From the NCBI GenBank assembly GCA_001838165.1, contig KV835865.1, positions 1 through 48,000 on the forward strand: DNA of 48,000 nucleotides, in the 5' to 3' direction. Shown piece by piece: positions 16,905 through 24,150 of this stretch (position 1 is its first letter; the number at the start of each line of letters is the position of its first letter). The notes under the pieces are model-generated. The model was not told the DNA's origin, did not search any database, and worked only from the letters and a program-made list of their open reading frames with translations. Position numbers and translations under genes: made by a program. Source of the stretch: Actinomyces sp. HMSC035G02. Its GTDB lineage: Bacteria; Actinomycetota; Actinomycetes; Actinomycetales; Actinomycetaceae.

Positions 16905-18025
16905 GCATGCCGGCCGACGTCGAGCAGATTCCGGAGGACCTGCTGACCTCGGGCTACTCGGTGTCTGTCACCGTGGAGTCGTGGCTGGGGTCGCAGTACC
17001 TGGGGGAGGTGCCTGTCGAAGATGGGTCGGTGTCGTGGGACGCTGGTCAGCAGGTGCAGGGCACCCTGTCCCTGACGGTGCCCCGTGTGGGAGCTGTGCA
17101 GGGGGAGGACTGGCGAGACTGGGACCCCGTGGACCCAGAGCACCCGCTCGGCTGCTACGGGCAGGTGCTCCATGTGAGTATGACGGTCGGGTCGCTCGTC
17201 GATGCAGGCTGGTGGACGGTTCAGCTAGGCCGGTTCCTCATTACCTCGGTGGAGCCGGGGCCATCCACGGTGCGAGTGACGGGCAAGAGCCTGATGCAGC
17301 GCCTCGAGGAAGACAGGCTGACGGAGCCAATGGCGCCCGACCCGGCGGGCACTCTCGCGTCGGAGCTTCGCCGCCTGGTCGGTGCGCGTATCGGCGTGAT
17401 CATCGATCCGGCGCTCGGCGATAGGCCCTGCCCGTCGATGTCCTGGGGCGAGAGCCGCATCGATGCGGTCTACGAGATCGCGAAAGCCTGGCCTGCGACA
17501 GTGCGCGAGGGCGGGGACGGAATCATGTATCTGTCCCCGCCGACTGCGCCGCCCACCTCGCGGCCGGCGCTGCTCCTCTCGGATGGGGAGGACGGCACAG
17601 TCGTCGGGGTGGCAGCCTCGGTGAGCCGCGACAAAGTCTACAACCGCGTGGTCGCTCGGGGGCAACAAACCTCCGACGAGGGTGCCCCCTCGTTCCAAGC
17701 GATCGCCGATCAACTGACGGGACCGATGCGCGTCGATGGCCCCTACGGCACCGTGCCAAGGTTCTTCTCATCGCCGCTAATCACGAGCTACGAGCAGGCT
17801 AAGCGCACAGCCGAGGCAATGCTTGCAGACTCGGTCAGGAAGAAAATCAAGGTCCCCGTGCAGCATGCCCCGGACCCGCGCATCCGCCTGGACGCACACG
17901 TCGAGATTGTGACGCGGCCCGTGGACGCTGCAACCACGAAAACGATGTGGGGCACCGTCTCGGCATACGAGGTGCCGCTCACCTACAGGGGCACACAGAA
18001 GACCGATGTGGAGGTGAGCGTGTGA
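16901..18025 (+). CDS. Minor tail protein (tail tip/baseplate)
   Basis: A 374-residue protein following the distal tail gene. The beta-rich N-terminal part (SVTVESWLGSQYLGEVPVED, then VSWDAGQQVQGTLSLTVP) and the middle ESRIDAVYEIAKAWP plus VVARGQQ..EGAPSFQAIA segment resemble the DUF5047-type minor tail proteins of actinophages; this family call is tentative. ATG 16901 overlaps the preceding stop and AGGAGG lies just upstream. Confidence 0.75.
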   Translation: MSMPADVEQIPEDLLTSGYSVSVTVESWLGSQYLGEVPVEDGSVSWDAGQQVQGTLSLTVPRVGAVQGEDWRDWDPVDPEHPLGCYGQVLHVSMTVGSLVDAGWWTVQLGRFLITSVEPGPSTVRVTGKSLMQRLEEDRLTEPMAPDPAGTLASELRRLVGARIGVIIDPALGDRPCPSMSWGESRIDAVYEIAKAWPATVREGGDGIMYLSPPTAPPTSRPALLLSDGEDGTVVGVAASVSRDKVYNRVVARGQQTSDEGAPSFQAIADQLTGPMRVDGPYGTVPRFFSSPLITSYEQAKRTAEAMLADSVRKKIKVPVQHAPDPRIRLDAHVEIVTRPVDAATTKTMWGTVSAYEVPLTYRGTQKTDVEVSV

Positions 18026-18777
18026 GCAGCCCCGTGATGGACCTGATTTCGACGGTGCCCGATGATCTGCCTCCCCGCTATGGGTCGGACAGGTCACCGA
18101 CGGCGATCGCGCGCGTGGTCAGCCTCATCGAGGGCGGCCGTGCCCTCAACGTCAGCCTGTACGGCGGGCCGCCGATCCAGATTTCAGCGACGGCCGTCAA
18201 CTGGACCGGAGTCGAGACCGCGCACGTGCTGCTCGACCCAGACACAGGGCGAGCATTGCACGCGCTGGGGCCCGCACCTAAGCCCGAGAACCCGCTTCCC
18301 CAGTGGAAAGAGCTGCCAGCTCCGCCGAAGATCGTGCGCGAAGCAACGTTGATTCCACAGTGGGCGGGCACCTGGGATGGAACCTCTTGGACCCGGCACG
18401 GCGGCGGCGGGGCCTGGCAGGGAACCGCCGGTGGCCACCGCCTCACAGGCCTCGCAACGTTCGGCCGGCAAGCCGAGGCGCTCGGACGCATCACGATCAC
18501 GGCCGCCACGCTGACGCTCCGTCCGCATCCGACGTCAGCCGCATGGTCAGCGCAGATCGCGCCCGCCACCTACTCGGACACCGGACCAGTCACGACGGGC
18601 GCGACGATCAGCGCCCCCGTCCAGGTGGGGGCAACCTCCCTGACCGTCGACATCACGCGCATTGCCTCCCAGCTCCTGACTCCGGGGACTGGCCTCGCCC
18701 TCGTCGGACAGACATACGGCGGCGTCCAGGCCTCCGGAGACAGCCTCTCGATCCGCATCACCTACACCTCCCGATAG
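18022..18777 (+). CDS. Minor tail/structural protein, unknown
   Basis: A 251-residue protein. The first 85 residues hold a small beta domain (ALNVSLYGGPPIQISATAVN). The middle has a Trp/Gly-rich segment (WAGTWDGTSWTRHGGGGAW) and the end repeats beta strands with Thr and Ile. Position and composition support a virion role; I do not recognise a named family. GTG 18022 overlaps the previous stop. Confidence 0.7.
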   Translation: MSSPVMDLISTVPDDLPPRYGSDRSPTAIARVVSLIEGGRALNVSLYGGPPIQISATAVNWTGVETAHVLLDPDTGRALHALGPAPKPENPLPQWKELPAPPKIVREATLIPQWAGTWDGTSWTRHGGGGAWQGTAGGHRLTGLATFGRQAEALGRITITAATLTLRPHPTSAAWSAQIAPATYSDTGPVTTGATISAPVQVGATSLTVDITRIASQLLTPGTGLALVGQTYGGVQASGDSLSIRITYTSR

Positions 18778-18785
18778 GACACCTC

Positions 18786-19385
18786 ATGAGCTACCTCGAC
18801 CAGCGGGGACACCGCGTCCCCTCACCTACCGACCCCGCACAGCGACAGGACCTGTTGGCCCTGTCCTTGTCCATTCCCTCCTACAAGTCGTGTGCCTCCG
18901 AAACGGCGGCGGCGCAGTACGTGTCCGCGCTCGCGGCTGCTGGCCTGGTGGCATCGGCGGCCCAGCCTGTTTACGTGTGGAGGACCGACCTTAACGCCGT
19001 GAGGGTGTGGGATGGGCGCCGCTGGTCGGGTGAGTCGAATTTGCAGATGGAGCTGTCGGCGGTCGGGGACGTGCCGGTCGGCTCCGGCCTGAGCGTCGGC
19101 GTGCGCAATGGCCTCATCAAGGCAGGCAAGGTCGCGACCTCCGGGACGGAGGTGCAGTTCGGAAATCTCTATCTCGACACCATTACCTTCCAGACGCCAT
19201 TCCCGAATGACTGTGTGTCTGTCACCTTGACGCCGCTGTATGGAACCGGCTCGGCGCAGTGGAATTTCAAGAATGCGCAGCAATTCTGCCTTGACTCGAT
19301 GAGCAAGAACGGATTCCGCGCGATGCTCCCGGGAGTCACGACCCCTGGGCGTCACGCATACTCCTGGACCGCCATCGGCTACTGA
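18786..19385 (+). CDS. Tail fibre-like protein with gp53-like C-terminal domain
   Basis: A 199-residue protein. After an N-terminal segment with VYVWRTDLNAVRVWDGRRW, the C-terminal 80 residues run FGNLYLDTITFQTPFPNDC, FKNAQQFCLDSMSKNGF and HAYSWTAIGY. The end WxAIGY together with the FPNxxxV pattern is characteristic of the gp53-like C-terminal domain of phage fibres, so receptor binding is likely. ATG 18786 begins after TAGGACA. A terminator follows, closing the main tail block. Confidence 0.78.
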   Translation: MSYLDQRGHRVPSPTDPAQRQDLLALSLSIPSYKSCASETAAAQYVSALAAAGLVASAAQPVYVWRTDLNAVRVWDGRRWSGESNLQMELSAVGDVPVGSGLSVGVRNGLIKAGKVATSGTEVQFGNLYLDTITFQTPFPNDCVSVTLTPLYGTGSAQWNFKNAQQFCLDSMSKNGFRAMLPGVTTPGRHAYSWTAIGY

Positions 19386-19404
19386 CAGCCGACAACTGAA
19401 CTCG

Positions 19405-19434
19405 CCCCTCGGACAATCCCGTCCGAGGGGTTTC
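19405..19434 (+). terminator. Terminator between tail block and lysis block
   Basis: CCCCTCGGAC (19405-19414) pairs perfectly with GTCCGAGGGG (19421-19430), followed by TTTCGT. The TTTCGTCTACCC at 19431-19442 repeats the sequence found after the hairpin at 6367. Confidence 0.75.
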
Positions 19435-19458
19435 GTCTACCCAACTAAGGAGAGACAT

Positions 19459-19572
19459 ATGGAACCGAGCATTGAGGAACTCATGGCGTCGATGACGCCG
19501 GCGACGGATACGCCGCCCGACGTCGTCGCTCCGATCTACATCCCCTACGAGCAGATGGAGGCCGCGCGATGA
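19459..19572 (+). CDS. 37-residue small protein before endolysin
   Basis: A short frame encoding MEPSIEELMASM, then a Thr/Pro-rich stretch and IPYEQMEAAR. AAGGAGAG lies at ideal distance before ATG 19459, and the stop overlaps the endolysin start in ATGA fashion, so translation is well supported. I do not recognise a family; coupling to endolysin translation is the likeliest visible role. Confidence 0.68.
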   Translation: MEPSIEELMASMTPATDTPPDVVAPIYIPYEQMEAAR

Positions 19573-20405
19573 GTATGACCGCACAGGATGTCCTCGGCTG
19601 GGCGGCAGGGGAAATTGGATACACGCGCTGGGACGATCCCGAGGAGGGGTCGAAGTATGGCCGCTGGTACGCCAAGAAGCATGGCGCGTATTACGGCACG
19701 TCTGGCGTGCCTTTCTGCGCTATGGGTGCGTCGTGGTGTGCTACCGACAATGAGGACAAGTCCGTCCTGCCCGGCGGGGACTTTGCTTACGTCCCTTATG
19801 GGATCGCTGCCGCCGCCCGCGAGGGACGCCTCGTGTCCCCGATGACTCAGGCCGCGCCCGGAGACCTGGTCTGTTTCGACTGGGACGGCGATAACGTCGC
19901 CGACCACGTCGGAATCGTGGAGGCCAATTACGGTGGCTGGCTGCAGACAATCGAATTCAACACGTCATCCGGCGCTGCGGGCTCGCAGGGTAACGGCGGC
20001 GGAGTGTGGCGACGCACCCGAGGCTGGGACTCCGTTTGTGCCGTCATCCGACCGTCCTACGGTGGTGCGACCACCGCTGCGGGCTACACCGACGTCACGG
20101 CCCTGCAGACTGCAGTCGGCGCGACAGCCGATAACGTTGTCGGCCCCGATACCACGAAGCGGATCTACGCCGTGGTTGCCGCCTCCAGCTGGGGCGGCAG
20201 GCAGTTCCCGTTCGGCATTGAATACGTCCAGTCCGTCATCGGCACGGAGCCGGACGGCATCTGGGGCGATGACTCTGACACAGCCCATGACCGCGTGGTC
20301 GGCCAGCTGCAAAGCGCGGTCGGCGTCGAGGTCGACGAATACTACGGGGCCGTCACCAACGCGGCCATCAACGCGGCGCTCGCGGGCGCGGAGAAGGGGG
20401 AATGA
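19569..20405 (+). CDS. Endolysin (CHAP amidase/peptidase)
   Basis: A 278-residue lysis enzyme. The N-terminal CHAP domain has catalytic C50 in VPFCAMGASW and H113 in ADHVGIVE, with APGDLVCFDW between. After about residue 165 the protein has two peptidoglycan-binding-like segments (YTDVTALQTAVG... and QLQSAVGVEVDEYYGA), probably for wall attachment. There is no signal peptide, so it needs the holins that follow. ATG 19569 overlaps the small gene before it. Confidence 0.9.
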   Translation: MSMTAQDVLGWAAGEIGYTRWDDPEEGSKYGRWYAKKHGAYYGTSGVPFCAMGASWCATDNEDKSVLPGGDFAYVPYGIAAAAREGRLVSPMTQAAPGDLVCFDWDGDNVADHVGIVEANYGGWLQTIEFNTSSGAAGSQGNGGGVWRRTRGWDSVCAVIRPSYGGATTAAGYTDVTALQTAVGATADNVVGPDTTKRIYAVVAASSWGGRQFPFGIEYVQSVIGTEPDGIWGDDSDTAHDRVVGQLQSAVGVEVDEYYGAVTNAAINAALAGAEKGE

Positions 20406-20408
20406 GAG

Positions 20409-20777
20409 ATGGATAAGCTGTTGATGGGGCTTCAATCGGACCCCTTCATCACGACGGTCATTGTCGGCTTTGTGTGGCCGATGGTTCAGGCGGCGCTGGA
20501 CAAGCCGTGGTGGACGCGCCGCCGCCGTGTGGTGCTCCTCGTCGCGGTCGCTCTCGTTACGACTGCGGCCGTGTGGGTCTCCGGATCGTACCCGGCGACG
20601 TGGCGTCTGCTCGTCACGCAGATGTCCGTGTTCCTCGGCGTCGCCTGGTCGGTGTACACGATGCTGTCAGCCGTCCGCATTAACGGTGCGAGCATCCTTG
20701 ATTGGGTGGGCGCCGCGACTCCGGGCGGTCAGCCCCTCGATGAGCTGACGGGCACGTCGGACAGTACGCGTGATTGA
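20409..20777 (+). CDS. Holin
   Basis: A 122-residue membrane protein with hydrophobic stretches near residues 15-31, 41-59 and 68-86, a cluster of Arg between the first two, and a polar tail. Size, topology and position right after the endolysin fit a phage holin, which would form the membrane lesion at lysis. GAGAGA precedes ATG 20409. The end overlaps the next gene by 8 bases. Confidence 0.8.
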   Translation: MDKLLMGLQSDPFITTVIVGFVWPMVQAALDKPWWTRRRRVVLLVAVALVTTAAVWVSGSYPATWRLLVTQMSVFLGVAWSVYTMLSAVRINGASILDWVGAATPGGQPLDELTGTSDSTRD

Positions 20778-21321
20778 CATTATCGCCGACCCGAAGGTCG
20801 TCGCAGCAATTGTCGCGGCGGTGGTTGCCATCATTGGCGCTGCCGCCGCGACAGTCGTCGCGGGCCTACGGTACGTCGGCCGTATGTTCGACGCGCGGCT
20901 CGCGCATATCTCGGAGACCGCGTCTGAGGCCCGTGATGCGGCGAAGAGCGCGGACGCGGAAATCAAGAACAATCACGATACGAATGTCAGAGACGACCTA
21001 GACAAGGCGATTGAGACTGTTTGGGTCGTGTCGGACCAGATCGGCGCTCTGTCAAAGCAGGTGACGGGCCTCCTCGATCAGGGTGCCCGTATGGAGGCCA
21101 CTCTCAACGCGCACAGCGAGAGCCTCAGCTCTGTGCAGGCGCGCGTCGGACGAATCGACGACCGCGGCTCCAAGATGGCCGCCGAGCTCCACGACGAGCG
21201 GACAGCACGCGAGTCCTCGCAGCGCACCATTGACGAACACGCGCATGACGCCCACGCGAGACTGCATGAGCGCCTCGACAGACTACAGGAGAAGGTAGAT
21301 AAATGGGAGGAACGATCGTGA
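20770..21321 (+). CDS. Membrane-anchored coiled-coil protein (DUF2746-like)
   Basis: A 183-residue protein with one strong N-terminal membrane segment (about residues 9-34, VVAAIVAAVVAIIGAAAATV), followed by a long charged helix to the end (LDKAIETVWVVSDQIGALSK, LHERLDRLQEKVDKWEE). This is the layout of DUF2746 proteins in actinophage lysis cassettes, often called second holins or lysis regulators. GTG 20770 overlaps the holin. Confidence 0.72.
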   Translation: MIDIIADPKVVAAIVAAVVAIIGAAAATVVAGLRYVGRMFDARLAHISETASEARDAAKSADAEIKNNHDTNVRDDLDKAIETVWVVSDQIGALSKQVTGLLDQGARMEATLNAHSESLSSVQARVGRIDDRGSKMAAELHDERTARESSQRTIDEHAHDAHARLHERLDRLQEKVDKWEERS

Positions 21322-21719
21322 GTGGGAACGTCACGCGCCTCGACGGCTCACCTGAGCACCTCGCCTACATCACGGCGACCTTGAAGACGCAGACGGGGGA
21401 GGCCACGTCCATGATGGCAGTCGGCCCTGTCTCGCGGGCCGCGAACCCGCGCGGACAGATCATGCTGCCCCTCGATCTCACGGAACCGACGCAGGTCCAC
21501 CTGCGCCTCAGCGTCCCCGGCCGGACACTGCGCGAAGCGACAGTCACGCTGAAGCCTGGCATGGCCTACACGCTTGCCAGTGTGTTCTCCGGTGAGGCGA
21601 CGCCAACACCGGCACCTCAGACCGGGACCCCAGACGTGAATGTCTCGGGCGACGGGGACACAGCGACTATCAGCGGCGTCGTCTCTGACGACGGGGACAC
21701 AATCACTTTTGGAGGCTGA
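21318..21719 (+). CDS. Small structural/fibre-associated protein, unknown
   Basis: A 133-residue protein. The first 95 residues look like a small beta-sandwich (MLPLDLTEPTQVHLRLSVPG, then REATVTLKPGMAYTL), and the C-terminus has repeats of the type SGDGDTATISG / SDDGDTITFGG. GTG 21318 overlaps the previous stop and follows GGGAGG; an ATG at 21303 lies within that site and is unlikely. It probably belongs with the fibre gene that follows. Confidence 0.68.
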   Translation: MSGNVTRLDGSPEHLAYITATLKTQTGEATSMMAVGPVSRAANPRGQIMLPLDLTEPTQVHLRLSVPGRTLREATVTLKPGMAYTLASVFSGEATPTPAPQTGTPDVNVSGDGDTATISGVVSDDGDTITFGG

Positions 21720-21721
21720 CA

Positions 21722-22855
21722 ATGGCAAAGCCAAAGCTCTACACGAAGCAAGGCACAGACAAAGCGATCGCGAAGGCCATTGAGCCGCTCGCGACGAAGG
21801 AAGACCTCGCCCGAGCCTCCGCAGGCGGAAAGGTCGACCTAGGCGAATACGTCAAGCGCACCGACCTGGCACCCCTTGCCACACGCGCCGACCTAGCAGG
21901 CTACGCCACACGCCAGCAGGTCGCTGAACTCCCGAGCCGCGCCGACCTCGCAGGCTACGCCACCAAGAGTGACGTTGCGGGCGTCGCCCGCACGAGTGAT
22001 CTCACGGGCCTGGCCACCAAGGCCGAACTCACGGGCCTGGCCACCAAGGCCGACGTTGCTGGCGTCGCCCATACGAGTGATCTCACGGGCCTGGCCACCA
22101 AGGCCGAACTCACCGAAGCCATGAAGCGTGTCGGCATCACCGTCTGCTCCACGGAGGCCGAAGCACAGTCCCTCCCGGACGGCACGCTCTATTTCCTCGT
22201 CTCTGGCGTTGCCCCTGCTCCGTCCCCGACTCCCGGGCCTGCCCCCGCAGCTGGCCCGACGCTCGTCGCCAGCGCAGCCGGTCAGGTCGTCGGCCAGACC
22301 GTCACGATCAAGGTCGATGGCAAGGCCGGCGACAAGATCGTGATCGGCCTGAACGAGAAAGCACAGGGCACGCCGGCGAACCTGACCGTCCCGCAGGGAT
22401 GGGACCAGATTGTCGCCCCGTACTGGGTCGGCACGATGCGCGCCGTCGTTATTACCGGCCCATGGGCGCCCACTGTCACGCTGACGCTGAGCCAGAATGC
22501 GGAGATCGGCTGGGCTGCCGCTTCGATCCGGGGAGCCTCCACGATCAAGGCTGGCGACGTCAAGAAGCGCCAGGCTCCGCCGACCGAGACGACGACCTGC
22601 ACGGCTCCCGCGCTCGCGGGTGCTGGCGTCGTGCTGGGCTTCGCGTTCGAGCGGACGAGTGCAGTTGAGTCCTCGGAGCAGGTGACTGTCTCTGCGGGCT
22701 GGGAAAAGCTCGCCTTCGCGTCGCAGGAGGGTCTCAACTATCAGACGGTGACGTTGGCGCGTCGCACGGGCTCGCAGCCTGCGGACCTCGTTGTCACGTA
22801 TCCGAACCCGCAGGGCTCTAACGGTCTTGCAGTGCAGGTGATTGCGCATGCCTGA
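21722..22855 (+). CDS. Tail fibre/minor tail protein with coiled-coil repeats
   Basis: A 377-residue protein. Residues 20-135 are a series of 9- to 13-residue repeats (LATKEDLA, YATRQQVAEL, TSDLTGLATKAEL), which should form a trimeric coiled-coil shaft. A Pro-rich hinge (about 163-180, APSPTPGPAPAAG) leads to a C-terminal beta-rich domain of about 190 residues. This is a typical fibre layout. ATG 21722 lies 2 bases after the previous stop and GGAGG is close upstream. A fibre behind the lysis genes is unusual. Confidence 0.78.
   Translation: MAKPKLYTKQGTDKAIAKAIEPLATKEDLARASAGGKVDLGEYVKRTDLAPLATRADLAGYATRQQVAELPSRADLAGYATKSDVAGVARTSDLTGLATKAELTGLATKADVAGVAHTSDLTGLATKAELTEAMKRVGITVCSTEAEAQSLPDGTLYFLVSGVAPAPSPTPGPAPAAGPTLVASAAGQVVGQTVTIKVDGKAGDKIVIGLNEKAQGTPANLTVPQGWDQIVAPYWVGTMRAVVITGPWAPTVTLTLSQNAEIGWAAASIRGASTIKAGDVKKRQAPPTETTTCTAPALAGAGVVLGFAFERTSAVESSEQVTVSAGWEKLAFASQEGLNYQTVTLARRTGSQPADLVVTYPNPQGSNGLAVQVIAHA
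21971..22113 (+). repeat. Direct repeats within fibre gene
   Basis: A 62-base unit at 21971-22032 recurs at 22052-22113 with three changes, an offset of 81 bases (27 residues). A shorter CACGGGCCTGGCCACCAAGG core occurs three times with 27- and 54-base steps. The repeats keep the frame, so shaft length can change by recombination. Confidence 0.85.
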
Positions 22856-23711
22856 CCTCGTCGTTTACGAGCGCCGGCGCGCAGGCGGTGACAGGGCGGG
22901 CGTCGTGCGCGTGCGCCGGCGCGCAGGCGGGGATGTGAGCCTATCGAGGCGTGCGCCGGCGACGCCGGTGATTCCTGCAGGCGAAGACGTGGTGACGGCC
23001 TTCCTGTCGCGGCGCCCGTTCTACATCAGTCATCGGATGGGCGGGACCGAATTCCCGGAGTTCACGCAGGCAGGCCTCACTGCCTCGTTGCGTGCCGGGT
23101 TTAAAGCGCTCGAGCTGTCCGTGAGGAGATGTTCCTCGGGCGAGTTCGTCGCTATCCACGATTGGAAGACGTCGAGGACGGTGCCGGGCACCGACTACCA
23201 GATTTGGAACACCCCGTGGTCGACGCTGCGCACGCTCCGCCAGGCCTCGGGTGGCTTCGTGCGCCTGACGGACATTATCGATCAGGTGCCGGATGACATC
23301 GTGCTCGCGATCGACCACAAGACCACGTCTTCGGAGGACCAGCGCAATCCGGGTGACCTGGCGGCCGAAGAGCAGCTGTTCGATTACTTGGACACGACGT
23401 TCGGTGGCCATCCTGAGCGCAGGGTCTTGTGGAAGGTCTTCGCGAAGGGCACCGGCGCGAAGCGCGCGAAGACCCGTGGCTACAAGGTCATGGCGATGCT
23501 CTACCCGAACGAGGTCGCGACCTCGGACCTCTCCCAGTGGGATGTCATCGGGATGGAATGGAGCGCCGGCGCGGACGTATGGAACCGCCTGAACGCATCA
23601 GGCAAGCCGACGATCGCACACATCATTGTCAACGACTCGCAGGCGCGCCAAGCGCTCGCGAAGGGAGCGACGGGGCTGATGGCCTCGTATCCCTCCCTCG
23701 TCCATCCGTAG
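22848..23711 (+). CDS. Glycerophosphodiester phosphodiesterase (GDPD)-fold phage protein
   Basis: A 287-residue protein. Residues 1-40 are basic, with two RRRAGGD repeats. From residue 57 it follows the GDPD pattern: ISHRMGGTEFPEF (H62, R63), ALELSV in the place of the usual E-x-D, FVAIHDW with H104, then VLAIDHKT, and KPTIAHIIVN near the end. In this fold the two His residues act on a phosphodiester. As the last gene of the late block, next to the fibre, it may cut glycerophosphate wall polymers during adsorption; that is inference. The second metal-binding acidic residue of E-x-D is Ser here. ATG 22848 overlaps the fibre stop. Confidence 0.8.
   Translation: MPDLVVYERRRAGGDRAGVVRVRRRAGGDVSLSRRAPATPVIPAGEDVVTAFLSRRPFYISHRMGGTEFPEFTQAGLTASLRAGFKALELSVRRCSSGEFVAIHDWKTSRTVPGTDYQIWNTPWSTLRTLRQASGGFVRLTDIIDQVPDDIVLAIDHKTTSSEDQRNPGDLAAEEQLFDYLDTTFGGHPERRVLWKVFAKGTGAKRAKTRGYKVMAMLYPNEVATSDLSQWDVIGMEWSAGADVWNRLNASGKPTIAHIIVNDSQARQALAKGATGLMASYPSLVHP
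22871..22930 (+). repeat. 18-bp direct repeat in GDPD gene
   Basis: GCGCCGGCGCGCAGGCGG occurs at 22871-22888 and 22913-22930. It encodes the two RRRAGG motifs of the basic N-terminus. Confidence 0.8.
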
Positions 23712-23716
23712 AAGAT

Positions 23717-23760
23717 GAAGGCAGCCCCGCACCCTCAATTTGGGTAGCGGGGCTGCCTTC
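23717..23760. terminator. Bidirectional terminator at end of phage late genes
   Basis: A perfect 14-base stem GAAGGCAGCCCCGC / GCGGGGCTGCCTTC around a 16-base loop. It lies between the GDPD gene on the + strand and the integrase fragment ending at 23765 on the - strand, so it can serve both. Confidence 0.8.
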
Positions 23761-23764
23761 GTGT

Positions 23765-24049
23765 TTATGCGGCGGCTTTCACGGCGCTAATGAGTGCGTC
23801 GTCGGGCAGACGCACGTAACGCCGGGTTGTCTCTGGCCTCGCGTGTCCAAGGACGGCCCCGACGGCCAGGAGGTCACGAGTACCGGCATACATGGCGGTG
23901 CCACAGCGGTGCCGGAGGGTGTGCCCGGTCCAGCCAGCAGGGAGCGCCCGAGCGAGTCGCTTCGATACGTACCCAGCGGACAGGTGCCCGCCGTCTTGCC
24001 CCGGGAACAGGTAGCCGTGGCAGGCGGTCAGGGCACGTCGCAGGTCCAT
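23765..24049 (-). pseudogene. Tyrosine integrase, C-terminal part cut at attR
   Basis: The 94 residues from ATG 24049 match the C-terminal end of phage tyrosine recombinases: HGYLFPG, then HTLRHRCGTAMY (box II His-xx-Arg), LGHARPETTRRYV with the second conserved His and the nucleophilic Tyr. Box I with its catalytic Arg and the whole N-terminal DNA-binding domain are absent. The frame stays open to the right through the tRNA 3' half but meets no plausible start, and the preceding codons NRPVIR still look integrase-like. The gene therefore crosses the att core, and its 5' part must be at the other prophage end or lost. As it stands here it cannot be active. Confidence 0.82.
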
Positions 24050-24053
24050 GCGG

Positions 24054-24094
24054 ATAACCGGACGGTTACTGGTTCGAATCCAGTCGCAGGAGCA
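24054..24094 (+). other. attR: 3' half of a tRNA gene (probably tRNA-Asn)
   Basis: The segment reads from the anticodon loop onward: ATAACCGG, variable loop, T arm ACTGG-TTCGAAT-CCAGT (24068-24084), acceptor 3' strand CGCAGGA (24085-24091) and discriminator G (24092). The TAACCGG and GGTTACTGG pattern matches actinobacterial tRNA-Asn as I remember it. The 5' half is not upstream, where integrase sequence lies instead. This is the usual product of phage insertion at a tRNA anticodon loop; the complete tRNA should lie at attL. Confidence 0.78.
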
Positions 24095-24097
24095 GAT

Positions 24098-24128
24098 GCC
24101 CCGAGTTCTCGTGAACTCGGGGCTTTTT
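24098..24128 (+). terminator. Terminator of the target tRNA gene
   Basis: GCCCCGAGTTC (24098-24108) pairs perfectly with GAACTCGGGGC (24113-24123) around TCGT, followed by five T. It follows the tRNA half directly, as expected for the original chromosomal tRNA terminator left beyond attR. Confidence 0.88.
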
Positions 24129-24150
24129 GTTGATCGGGAGGAGCGAGTGG

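Larger units (their letters stand above)
1..24094 (+). mobile_element. Prophage, right part (left end outside window)
   Basis: The region holds a continuous siphophage late-gene series: packaging, head, tail, lysis and an integrase fragment. It ends at a tRNA 3' half with its terminator. Gene order matches actinobacterial temperate siphophages. Repressor, replication genes and attL are not in the window and should lie to the left. Structural genes look intact, with normal lengths and tight ATGA/GTGA overlaps, so virion production cannot be excluded. The only clearly incomplete gene is the integrase at the right edge. Confidence 0.95.

Noticed and set aside
22871..22930. CRISPR-like or att-like repeat
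   Set aside because: Only two copies of an 18-base repeat inside a coding frame, explained by the duplicated RRRAGG protein motif. No CRISPR array was seen in the window.
24022..24094. Complete tRNA gene at the prophage end
   Set aside because: The 5' acceptor strand and D arm needed to pair with CGCAGGA are missing; upstream bases code for integrase. Only the 3' half is present.
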